Below, one piece after another: positions 14,883-20,998 of a DNA stretch of 34,134 nt. Location of the stretch: assembly GCA_947630725.1 (NCBI GenBank), contig CANRIS010000026.1, forward strand, positions 1 to 34,134, given 5' to 3'. The DNA comes from an uncultured Clostridia bacterium (lineage in GTDB: Bacteria; Bacillota; Clostridia; Lachnospirales; CAG-274). The notes below the pieces were generated by a model. It did no database searches. It was not told where the DNA came from and saw nothing but the letters and a program-made list of their open reading frames with translations. How positions within the stretch are numbered: position 1 is the first letter of the stretch; each line of letters opens with the position of its first letter. Both the position numbers and the translations under genes were made by a program.

Positions 14883-15093
14883 AAGTGCCGCCGTTTTCGA
14901 TGTGGTGTTCTATCTCATCACAAGCTCTGTCAAAGCTCCAATTCGCATAGTATGCCACTACCGCTGCCATTGCACTGAAAGGCATATCGCCCATTTTGGT
15001 GATGTTGAAACCCATTTTCTCAAAGTCCACAAGGGTCTTAAAGGTAGCAGGTCTTGCTATGATTTCTTTACCGTTAATTATTACACTTACCAT
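14806..15093 (-). CDS. Tail assembly chaperone, G-like frame
   Basis: This encodes 95 residues starting MVSVIINGKEIIARPATFKT. The conserved feel of FKTLVDFEKMGFNI, then a helical middle with ANWSFDRACDEIEHHIENGGT, fits the upstream tail-chaperone component (gpG-type). AAGGAG lies before the ATG. It follows the tail tube gene and precedes the tape measure, and its frame ends inside the overlapping second chaperone frame. Confidence 0.75.
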   Translation of the reverse strand: MVSVIINGKEIIARPATFKTLVDFEKMGFNITKMGDMPFSAMAAVVAYYANWSFDRACDEIEHHIENGGTFDDFEPLLKAITESSFFRNRAEQQD

Positions 15094-15135
15094 TTTATTT
15101 TTAGTCTCCTTATATTAGGTTTATTCAAGGGTCTT

Positions 15136-15648
15136 TTACATCGAACGCTCTCTCATAGAGATTGTCATTGCCTCTACAAAAGACGGAGCTTCGCTTACGG
15201 TCTCAATGTCGCCGTCAAGCGTGTAGTACATACTTATCGCCACAACGTCATTCAGCGGCAGGTCACTAGGCAGTTCGGTCTTGCGCGGCACAATGGGATA
15301 CATATAGCTATTCTTCGCATCAGCAATAGTTATGCACAGCCAGCACCTCTTACCGGTGTCGTCACTCTCATACTCTGTGACTGCGGCGTTCCATACTGTT
15401 TCGGCATCTTCCAAAGTAGTGCCTCTTGCGGTCAAGCCATAAGTGTCACCTGTATCAGCCAAAATCGGGACAGACGACGTGTTTTTCAAGTTGTCGTATG
15501 TCGTTGTCTCTGCTGTGCTAGGCTCCACAGAAGGCAAGTCCATTTCATAGATTTTCGGTATATGCTTAAAAGATGTAGGTTTCTTGCCCGCCGTTTCCTC
15601 GACTGCAATACCGATTTTCATTCCGATAGTAGTCAAAACTTTTGACAT
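15136..15648 (-). CDS. Major tail tube protein
   Basis: This encodes 170 residues, starting MSKVLTTIGMKIGIAVEE. It carries the usual tail-tube pattern: KHIPKIYEMDLPSVEPSTAETTTYDN near the start, and a beta-rich body with a DTYGLTARGTT stretch. It sits between the tail terminator and chaperone genes. It polymerises into the hollow tail. The closeness to the usual length of siphovirus major tail proteins supports the call. Confidence 0.85.
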   Translation of the reverse strand: MSKVLTTIGMKIGIAVEETAGKKPTSFKHIPKIYEMDLPSVEPSTAETTTYDNLKNTSSVPILADTGDTYGLTARGTTLEDAETVWNAAVTEYESDDTGKRCWLCITIADAKNSYMYPIVPRKTELPSDLPLNDVVAISMYYTLDGDIETVSEAPSFVEAMTISMRERSM

Positions 15649-15651
15649 AGT

Positions 15652-16119
15652 TTATTCTCCTTTAATTTTTTTATAGTTTTTATTGACATAAAAGTCATAT
15701 CGGATAGGCGAAGTATATGTAGTTGTGCCCTCTTGCAATGGCATGCCGAATATACCCCCCACCCTACGCATACGCACAATATTTGAGTTCCACTTGACGG
15801 TCTCTGCCATATCGAACAGTTGTTTGATTTTTTCGGCAAATATCAATGCACTATCTTGCGCCGTACGCTTAATGCCCGCAATGGTCATCTGCTCTGTATA
15901 GCACGTTATCTGTATGGGCACGTATGAAACTTCCTCGCCGTCATAGGTATCATATCGCTCTGCCGCACTGTCATCAACGGCTTGTACGCAAATTTCAGGC
16001 GCGTTAATGGTATGCTCGGCTCTGTATGCCTTGACAACCGTAACTTTCGTCTTAATCTCGCTGTCAGCCTTAAACGCAGTGTCGATGCGCTCTATAATAT
16101 CGTCAACAAAGTTAATCAT
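15652..16119 (-). CDS. Tail terminator / tail completion protein
   Basis: This encodes 155 residues, starting MINFVDDIIERIDTAFKADS. Contains YVPIQITCYTEQMTIAGIKRTAQDSALIFAEK (split here) and a closing FYVNKNYKKIKG. It sits between an HK97-gp10-like protein and the tail tube gene and overlaps the former by 4 bases. Length and position fit a tail terminator that caps the tube at the head side. Confidence 0.75.
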   Translation of the reverse strand: MINFVDDIIERIDTAFKADSEIKTKVTVVKAYRAEHTINAPEICVQAVDDSAAERYDTYDGEEVSYVPIQITCYTEQMTIAGIKRTAQDSALIFAEKIKQLFDMAETVKWNSNIVRMRRVGGIFGMPLQEGTTTYTSPIRYDFYVNKNYKKIKGE

Positions 16120-16598
16120 TTTATGCTCTTTACATACTCATCGAATACTTCATTTAATATTCGTTGTGCATTTTCTATTATATATTGCTCCGTCTTCCAC
16201 ATTTGAGCCTGTGCGGGCATACCTACCCAAGCCGTTGGTGTCATATTGAGTTTATAGGCATAGTAATAAGTCCATTTGTCAATAGTTATTTCTTGCCCAA
16301 AACTTGTAAATGTTATCGGTTGGTCAGGTGTTTCCCCGCCATAACTGCCCTCGCCGCGATAGCCTGTGCCGTATTCTATGTAGGCAACCTGCTTTCCCTC
16401 TGCCGCTATATACGCAATATTCCCATTGACAGAATAGCTAAGATGCACGCTGTGTGTGGCACCGTACAGCTCTGCTGCTTTACGCGATGCTTCCTCAATC
16501 AGCCTTTGTGTAAAAAGATTTAGCAGGTCATTGCCAATCATAGCCTGTATCTTTCGCTGAAATTGTCCGACATCGTTTCTAACAACATTTAAGCCCAT
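16116..16598 (-). CDS. HK97 gp10-like head-tail joining protein
   Basis: This encodes 160 residues, starting MGLNVVRNDVGQFQRKIQ. A segment GKQVAYIEYGTGYRGEGSYG and MTPTAWVGMPAQAQMWKTEQYI is typical of the gp10 family (EFGTG-like motif then a helix). It closes the head and joins the tail. It overlaps the upstream gene at one base. Confidence 0.8.
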   Translation of the reverse strand: MGLNVVRNDVGQFQRKIQAMIGNDLLNLFTQRLIEEASRKAAELYGATHSVHLSYSVNGNIAYIAAEGKQVAYIEYGTGYRGEGSYGGETPDQPITFTSFGQEITIDKWTYYYAYKLNMTPTAWVGMPAQAQMWKTEQYIIENAQRILNEVFDEYVKSIK

Positions 16599-16945
16599 TA
16601 AGCACCTTTCTTGACTATTCGTTCAATCTCTATGCGTATAAACAGATTTTGTGGCAATACAGCGGTCACAGTGGCATTTGCGCCGTCGCCGTTCTCGTAG
16701 CCCTCGCGTTCAATGTCAGGTGTCGCTCCGTCAAGGTATAGCAGGTCGCGTTCCTTAAATTCGCCAAACCTGCGCATCGGCACAAACATACGCCATTTTG
16801 TAGTCATAGCATCGCCGTATGTCAGTGCATCTACGTAACCGCTCAAAGGTTGATAGTTGCCCTTTTTGAGTATAGGCGCGGAATATTCGACAATGCCGTC
16901 ATCGGTCACACTGCGCTTGCAATGATAGTACGGTTTATCAAACAT
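16598..16945 (-). CDS. Head closure protein
   Basis: This encodes 115 residues, starting MFDKPYYHCKRSVTDDGIVEY. It has short beta strands and TYGDAMTTKWRMFVPMRRF, as in SPP1 gp16-type or HK97 head-tail stoppers. It lies between the connector gene and the gp10-like gene, overlapping the connector by 8 bases. Assignment is from order and size. Confidence 0.65.
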   Translation of the reverse strand: MFDKPYYHCKRSVTDDGIVEYSAPILKKGNYQPLSGYVDALTYGDAMTTKWRMFVPMRRFGEFKERDLLYLDGATPDIEREGYENGDGANATVTAVLPQNLFIRIEIERIVKKGA

Positions 16946-17330
16946 TGCGCTTACCCCCGCAACATCTATGTGGAATTATAGTGGACGGCTTATAAGTACT
17001 TGCAGGTTCAATCACGCCTACAACAGGTCGCACTTGATTTATAAGCGATGAGCTAAGTTGCGCGGAATTTCCAAAGTCAATTTGTATTCCATTCTCTCTA
17101 TAAGACGTTACGCTTGATATGCCTATTCGCTCTATAAGTTCATCGCACGCCGCAAGCACCCATTGCTCCGCTTGAAATCCCTCAATTCGATATTCATCGT
17201 AAATGTCAATATTATTTAGTGCAGGATAACGATAGGCGTAATAATAAGACTTCGCCTTGTCGACGATCGCCTTTACGTCTTGCTCATCAAGATGCGGATA
17301 ACGCTTTTTCACTTCCTGCACTAAATTCAT
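16938..17330 (-). CDS. Head-tail connector (gp6/gp15-type)
   Basis: This encodes 130 residues, starting MNLVQEVKKRYPHLDEQDVK. The N-terminal helices with YYYAYRYPALN and the DELIERIGISSVTSYRENGIQ stretch are the pattern of head-tail adaptors that bind the portal ring. The C-terminus ends in CCGGKRNV. It follows the capsid and precedes the head closure protein, the expected order. Confidence 0.75.
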   Translation of the reverse strand: MNLVQEVKKRYPHLDEQDVKAIVDKAKSYYYAYRYPALNNIDIYDEYRIEGFQAEQWVLAACDELIERIGISSVTSYRENGIQIDFGNSAQLSSSLINQVRPVVGVIEPASTYKPSTIIPHRCCGGKRNV

Positions 17331-17335
17331 TGATT

Positions 17336-17488
17336 TTACCTCTTAAAATACGGACTGTCTACGCGCTCATTTCTGCCATTTTGATAGGCGTTTGCCTGTT
17401 GCCTATTTGAGTTAGGCTTTCTCACCGGCTTGCCATTCTCTTTGGGATTGAAGTCAGCGGGTTTCTCTTTGTGTCTACGCAAAAGCAT
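17336..17488 (-). CDS. Small basic head-cluster protein
   Basis: This encodes 50 residues starting MLLRRHKEKPADFNPKENGK, rich in Asn, Lys, Arg and Gln and probably disordered. GGGAGG lies 7 bases before the ATG. It is placed between the major capsid gene and the connector, only 12 bases from the former, so it is co-transcribed. A small head accessory or DNA-binding protein is plausible; no family is recognised. Confidence 0.6.
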   Translation of the reverse strand: MLLRRHKEKPADFNPKENGKPVRKPNSNRQQANAYQNGRNERVDSPYFKR

Positions 17489-17500
17489 TGTATGCCTCCC

Positions 17501-18307
17501 TTACGCGGTTAGCGTAAACTTGACTACCTTAGTATCGTCTTTGAGATATGCCGCATAGTGTTCATCAGCCGTCACAACAGTGGTCTTAGCAACAATATCA
17601 CGGTCACTCTCAACTTCAAGGTCGCGTTTCAGCAACAGACCAAGTGCGCCAGCCTGCACAAGAAATGCCTCGGTCGCCAACAGCTTGTCAGAAATGACAA
17701 CTTGCAGACCGGCTATTTCACCGATAGTGCCTGACATAAGCACCTTGTCCAAATGCTCAATTTTGGTGATGTTGTTCGCGAGCGCGGCATACTGTCCAGA
17801 ATTGATTATAAGCACGGTGGGCTGATTGATTTTCTCACCAAACTTTGCCTTGCCCTCAAACAGGCTAGAAATCGTCAGTTCCGCACCGCCGACTGCCACG
17901 TTGCGAGTAGCCGTTTTCAGCTGTGTGCCGAGGTCATTATCAACCGCATTGCCGATTGACATGCCAAGTTGTCTTGTGCCCTCGCCCAAAGGGTCGCCAT
18001 ATCCAGAAAGCACTGCCTCGTCGGACAGCTCAATGCCCTTGCCGGCTTTCTTGACGGTCACTTCCGTAGTGGTCGTAGACATCTGCGAAATAGGAATATC
18101 CTCGCCCTCGCCAACGTCCGTTGCATCACCGATGTAGCCATACTTAGGGACAGTCAGCGTATTGCCAGCTCTACCTACCAGCGTTCTGTCAACGTCAGCA
18201 AGCGGCAGAAACGCAATGTTCTTTTCAAGTTCTGCTCTTATCATATCACCCATTACTTCGGGATTGACAAGATTTGCAAGTTTTGTTCCAGTAGCACTAA
18301 TTGCCAT
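17501..18307 (-). CDS. Major capsid protein (HK97 fold, N4-gp56-like)
   Basis: This encodes 268 residues, starting MAISATGTKLANLVNPEVMG. The sequence NIAFLPLADVDRTL, GNTLTVPKYGYIGDATDVGE (in separate motifs) and IELSDEAVLSGYGDP is diagnostic of the N4-gp56-type HK97-fold capsid family. No protease or long delta-domain is fused; a scaffold gene lies just upstream, which covers assembly. It ends with TKVVKFTLTA. Confidence 0.9.
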   Translation of the reverse strand: MAISATGTKLANLVNPEVMGDMIRAELEKNIAFLPLADVDRTLVGRAGNTLTVPKYGYIGDATDVGEGEDIPISQMSTTTTEVTVKKAGKGIELSDEAVLSGYGDPLGEGTRQLGMSIGNAVDNDLGTQLKTATRNVAVGGAELTISSLFEGKAKFGEKINQPTVLIINSGQYAALANNITKIEHLDKVLMSGTIGEIAGLQVVISDKLLATEAFLVQAGALGLLLKRDLEVESDRDIVAKTTVVTADEHYAAYLKDDTKVVKFTLTA

Positions 18308-18329
18308 AATTTTGCTCTCCTTTAATTAG

Positions 18330-18842
18330 TTAATTTGTAAACTTTTTATATTCATCGGGATAGTTGTTTGAAAAATTCACACGTTCTGTGTATGTCATTT
18401 TGTCAAACTGTTCCTTAGTGACAGTGCTTCCCGATTGAGCAGGTGCAGGCGTAGGATTTGTGCGCATAAGTTCAGCCTTGACTTCCTTAATAGTATTTTC
18501 TTTCAAGGTTTTAACGTATTTTGCCATTTCCTTTATCGCACCGAGCGTGTCACCGTCAACGAATTTACCAGCCAACGTGTCAACCAATTTTTCATCGCCG
18601 ATAAAAGCAAGCTCTTTGCTGATCTTGATTGAGCTATTTTCTTTTTCGAGGGATTTATAATATTCCTCGCGGCTTTCAAGTTCAGCCTTAGCTTTTTCGT
18701 CGTCGGACATTTTTGCTTGAAGCTGTCGCTTATAATCTGCGGCTTCACTGTTAGCTTTTGACAGCAAGCTCTTTGCCTTTTCATATTCGGCTTTGTAGTC
18801 TACTTCCTGTGCTGTTTGCTCTTGTTTGACATCATCTGCCAT
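18330..18842 (-). CDS. Capsid scaffolding protein
   Basis: This encodes 170 residues, starting MADDVKQEQTAQEVDYKAEY, highly charged and predicted coiled (KSLLSKANSEAADYKRQLQAKMSDDEKAKAEL, in pieces). It has a Pro/Ala hinge TNPTPAPAQSGS and a short C-terminal helix. This composition, with the position between portal and capsid, is typical of phage scaffolds. AGGAG precedes the start. Confidence 0.85.
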   Translation of the reverse strand: MADDVKQEQTAQEVDYKAEYEKAKSLLSKANSEAADYKRQLQAKMSDDEKAKAELESREEYYKSLEKENSSIKISKELAFIGDEKLVDTLAGKFVDGDTLGAIKEMAKYVKTLKENTIKEVKAELMRTNPTPAPAQSGSTVTKEQFDKMTYTERVNFSNNYPDEYKKFTN

Positions 18843-18854
18843 AATAAATTCTCC

Positions 18855-18942
18855 TGCGATTTACGACTTCCCTGTCGCCGCTTATGCGGAAAAATACTGT
18901 TTTTAAGTGTTGTCTCACTTTGCGATTATAGACTTCCCTGTC
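18855..18942 (-). repeat. Imperfect 22-bp direct repeats in the portal-scaffold gap
   Basis: Copies at 18855-18876 and 18921-18942 share GACAGGGAAGTC and ATCGCA on the minus strand and differ at three central bases; the offset is 66 bp. They sit between portal stop and scaffold start, with a CCGC/GCGG hairpin between. Possible roles are mRNA processing or a scaffold-expression control; nothing in the sequence decides this. Confidence 0.6.
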
Positions 18943-18957
18943 TTTATATAAAGAGGT

Positions 18958-20427
18958 TTAGCCCTCGTTTATATCAACCTGCGGTTTGACGGTTTGCGCC
19001 TGTTGTGCCGCCTGTTGTGCCGCCTGTTCATCAAGCACACGCTTGTATTCCTCAACCATTTTACCCGCCGTCACGGGGTCGGACGTGTTATTGACAAGTT
19101 GGAAAGCAAGCGCGGGCGGGCAACCATTTTCAATGTAGTTCACCCAAGATTGTGACTTGACAAGCATATTGTCCGTCATATTCGGCGTGTACTTAATGTC
19201 AATCTCACTTGCGGACAGGTCATTGACGGGATTATTCGGCGTGTTTTGGCAAATAAACAGCATTTTCTCCAAAAGCTCCCTATCGCCAGCCAAAAGTGTA
19301 GGTTTCTCGCCCAAAAAGCGGATATATGCGTTTTCCCAGCCATTGCCGAGGCTACGAGATACGCCTGTGTCACCGCCACTAGTCACGCTACTGCTTGCCA
19401 AAGGCACACCTGCTACATCATACATAACCTGCATAATGCTATCCGCAAGTACGCCTGTATCGCTAAAATCAAGTTTTGTGTCCAGCGTGCTTAGATCGGG
19501 CTCAAACTGTCCGTTTGAGAACAGCATAATCGCGCCGTTTTTACGCATTAAACGATGTTTTTCAGCTGCTTCTTCGGGATTATCGCCGAGCGACACATTC
19601 TTATAGATAAATAATTGATTAACAAATTCATCTATATTGTCTATTTGGTCAGAATAAATTTGATTGATAGCATCTTGCATTGAGTTTACAAGTGAGACAA
19701 TGCCTATGCCAGCCTCATTAGCGCGTTTCTCAACAAGTGGCAATTCTTTGTACACCATTCTTTCTTCCATGCGTATAAGTTGGAATTGCGCACCACCTAT
19801 CACCGTTTCAAGCTCATAGAAATAGTCTGCTGTGTAAATGTCTATAATATGCTTCATCACAGGCGCGCCTTGATCTATGCCGTCAACATGCGTGACAAGC
19901 ATGTCGAACAGCGGTTCTTCGCCTATAAATGAAGAATATACTTTGCAACATCTATCTGAATTTATTTGATATAATACGAATGGAGCTTCCTTTTTAATAT
20001 CAACGGCATGCTTTTTAGGTTCAATAAAGTAATAACCCACGCCTGTTGCATAAACCCAAGTGCCAACACTCTTATCAATAGCCATTTTATTGACAGAGTT
20101 AGCATATTTATTAAGATATTGAATATCGTCGGTGTCTGTGCTCTTAGACTGTGCATACTGAATGGCGTTTCCCATAGCGTAGCCTGTCTTAAAGTCCACC
20201 ATAGCGGTCAGATGTGGCACAAGCACCTTATTATTTATTTCCGTATCTGCGTGCGAACGTGTCTTATGCAGTATAGCTTGATTGAGACGGTATTTATCGT
20301 AATCGTCTTTGATTTTACGGCTGTTTTTCTCAAATTCGGAATAAATTTTAGGCATATACAAAAGGATTTTATCAAATGTCAAATCCTCTTTGCGTATAGG
20401 TACTAAAATTCTGTCAATTCCTGCCAT
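18958..20427 (-). CDS. Portal protein (SPP1 gp6-like)
   Basis: This encodes 489 residues, starting MAGIDRILVPIRKEDL. The typical SPP1-type opening YMPKIYSEFEKNSRKI, the HLTAMVDFKTGYAMGN core, a MQDAINQIYSDQIDNIDEFV stem and a Gln-rich tail (AAQQAAQQAQTVKP) are visible. It forms the dodecameric DNA-entry ring. Its ribosome site AAAGGTGAGG begins immediately after the CCA of the upstream tRNA gene, so the two share a transcript. Confidence 0.9.
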   Translation of the reverse strand: MAGIDRILVPIRKEDLTFDKILLYMPKIYSEFEKNSRKIKDDYDKYRLNQAILHKTRSHADTEINNKVLVPHLTAMVDFKTGYAMGNAIQYAQSKSTDTDDIQYLNKYANSVNKMAIDKSVGTWVYATGVGYYFIEPKKHAVDIKKEAPFVLYQINSDRCCKVYSSFIGEEPLFDMLVTHVDGIDQGAPVMKHIIDIYTADYFYELETVIGGAQFQLIRMEERMVYKELPLVEKRANEAGIGIVSLVNSMQDAINQIYSDQIDNIDEFVNQLFIYKNVSLGDNPEEAAEKHRLMRKNGAIMLFSNGQFEPDLSTLDTKLDFSDTGVLADSIMQVMYDVAGVPLASSSVTSGGDTGVSRSLGNGWENAYIRFLGEKPTLLAGDRELLEKMLFICQNTPNNPVNDLSASEIDIKYTPNMTDNMLVKSQSWVNYIENGCPPALAFQLVNNTSDPVTAGKMVEEYKRVLDEQAAQQAAQQAQTVKPQVDINEG

Positions 20428-20437
20428 ACCTCACCTT

Positions 20438-20512
20438 TGGAGCTTCGAGCGAGATTTGCACTCGCAACCTATCGCTTACAAGGCGATTGCACAACTATTG
20501 TGCTATCGAAGC
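20438..20512 (-). tRNA. tRNA-Thr (TGT anticodon), possibly degenerate
   Basis: Seventy-five bases fold as a cloverleaf: acceptor GCTTCGA/TCGAAGC, D stem GCAC/GTGC, anticodon stem ATCGC/GCGAT with loop CTTGTAA (TGT), T stem GCGAG/CTCGC, discriminator T and encoded CCA. The D-loop AATAGTT lacks the usual GG pair, and the T-loop TGCAAAT has G where T55 is expected, so the elbow contacts look weakened. It ends 10 bases before the portal start. Confidence 0.8.
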
Positions 20513-20522
20513 AAATCTGCCT

Positions 20523-20563
20523 TAAAATAAAATGCGCAGATACTTTTATTTGGTATCTACGCA
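20523..20563 (-). terminator. Strong intrinsic terminator upstream of tRNA-Thr
   Basis: In minus-strand RNA, UGCG(U)AGAUAC pairs with GUAUCU(G)CGCA (11 positions with one U-G) around a 9-nt loop, then a U-rich tail (UUUUAUUUU). It lies between the Com-like gene and the tRNA/portal, so it must be bypassed or read through for structural genes to be made from the promoter at 20828-20856. Confidence 0.75.
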
Positions 20564-20599
20564 CCCACTATCACTATACTGATATACCCTTGTATATCT

Positions 20600-20806
20600 T
20601 TATTTCTCACTTATGCCGCTGTGTCGCACTATCTCACGGTATTTGATTTTGCGCTTGCAATTCACGCAGAATATCTTTTGGTCGGCGTGTCGCATATCGA
20701 AGTCAATATACTTGTCATTGCCAACGCTCATTAAGTATTTACCGCAGATAGGGCAATTGACTTTGCGACTATATGGATTTACTCCAATATCATCATACAT
20801 ATTCAA
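20600..20806 (-). CDS. Com-like zinc-finger protein
   Basis: This encodes 68 residues. A CPIC at 19-22 and a CVNC at 47-50 form a four-cysteine zinc ribbon, followed by a basic end (KRKIKYREIVRH). It resembles the Com family of phage Mu, a translational activator of a DNA-modification gene, though with no mom-like target seen. It is the first gene after the 20828 promoter and is followed by a terminator, so it may be expressed alone. Confidence 0.65.
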   Translation of the reverse strand: MNMYDDIGVNPYSRKVNCPICGKYLMSVGNDKYIDFDMRHADQKIFCVNCKRKIKYREIVRHSGISEK

Positions 20807-20827
20807 TCCCCACTAACTCTAATTTTA

Positions 20828-20856
20828 AGAATACGCCATATTATTTGACTTGTCAA
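20828..20856 (-). promoter_or_regulatory. Late-region promoter, leftward
   Basis: TTGACA (20851-20856), 17-bp spacer, TATTCT (20828-20833). It drives the Com-like gene and, if read-through occurs, the tRNA and head genes. Its -35 mirrors that of a plus-strand promoter 31 bp away, forming an inverted CTTGTCAACA/TGTTGACAAG pair. Confidence 0.8.
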
Positions 20857-20887
20857 CAACAATTTTGCACTTTTTTTATTTTTTCTG

Positions 20888-20919
20888 TTGACAAGCAATA
20901 ATATTGGTAGTACTATAAT
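20888..20919 (+). promoter_or_regulatory. Plus-strand promoter, divergent from the late promoter
   Basis: TTGACA (20888-20893), then a 17-bp spacer to TACTAT (20911-20916), with TATAAT overlapping at 20914-20919 (20-bp spacing). It points rightward toward the hairpin-terminator unit ending near 20997. It is the only good plus-strand promoter I see that is followed by a sensible transcript. Confidence 0.6.
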
Positions 20920-20921
20920 TA

Positions 20922-20997
20922 CAAGTTACATGTTTTTTTGCTCATTAGATGTAACCTCCGAGGAAAAGCAGGTCTTTCACTCCACCTGCTTTTTTCT
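20922..20997 (+). ncRNA. Putative small plus-strand RNA
   Basis: A transcript from the 20888 promoter would be about 76 nt. It would contain a GUUACAU/AUGUAAC hairpin (20935-20955), a short CCUCCGAGG element, and a terminator AAAAGCAGGU/ACCUGCUUUU (20964-20993) followed by U6. The CCUCC resembles an anti-Shine-Dalgarno. It has no ORF of useful size. An alternative reading is an attenuator on the opposite strand after the terminase gene. Confidence 0.45.
20964..20997. terminator. Bidirectional intrinsic terminator
   Basis: Perfect 10-bp stem AAAAGCAGGT/ACCTGCTTTT with a 10-nt loop. The plus-strand side ends in six T, the minus side in four T. It ends the terminase transcript leftward and the putative small RNA rightward. 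Confidence 0.8.
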
Positions 20998-20998
20998 T

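Noticed and set aside
15633..15839. Minus-strand frame inside the tail terminator gene
   Set aside because: Overlaps a well-supported gene entirely in another frame and has no start signal.
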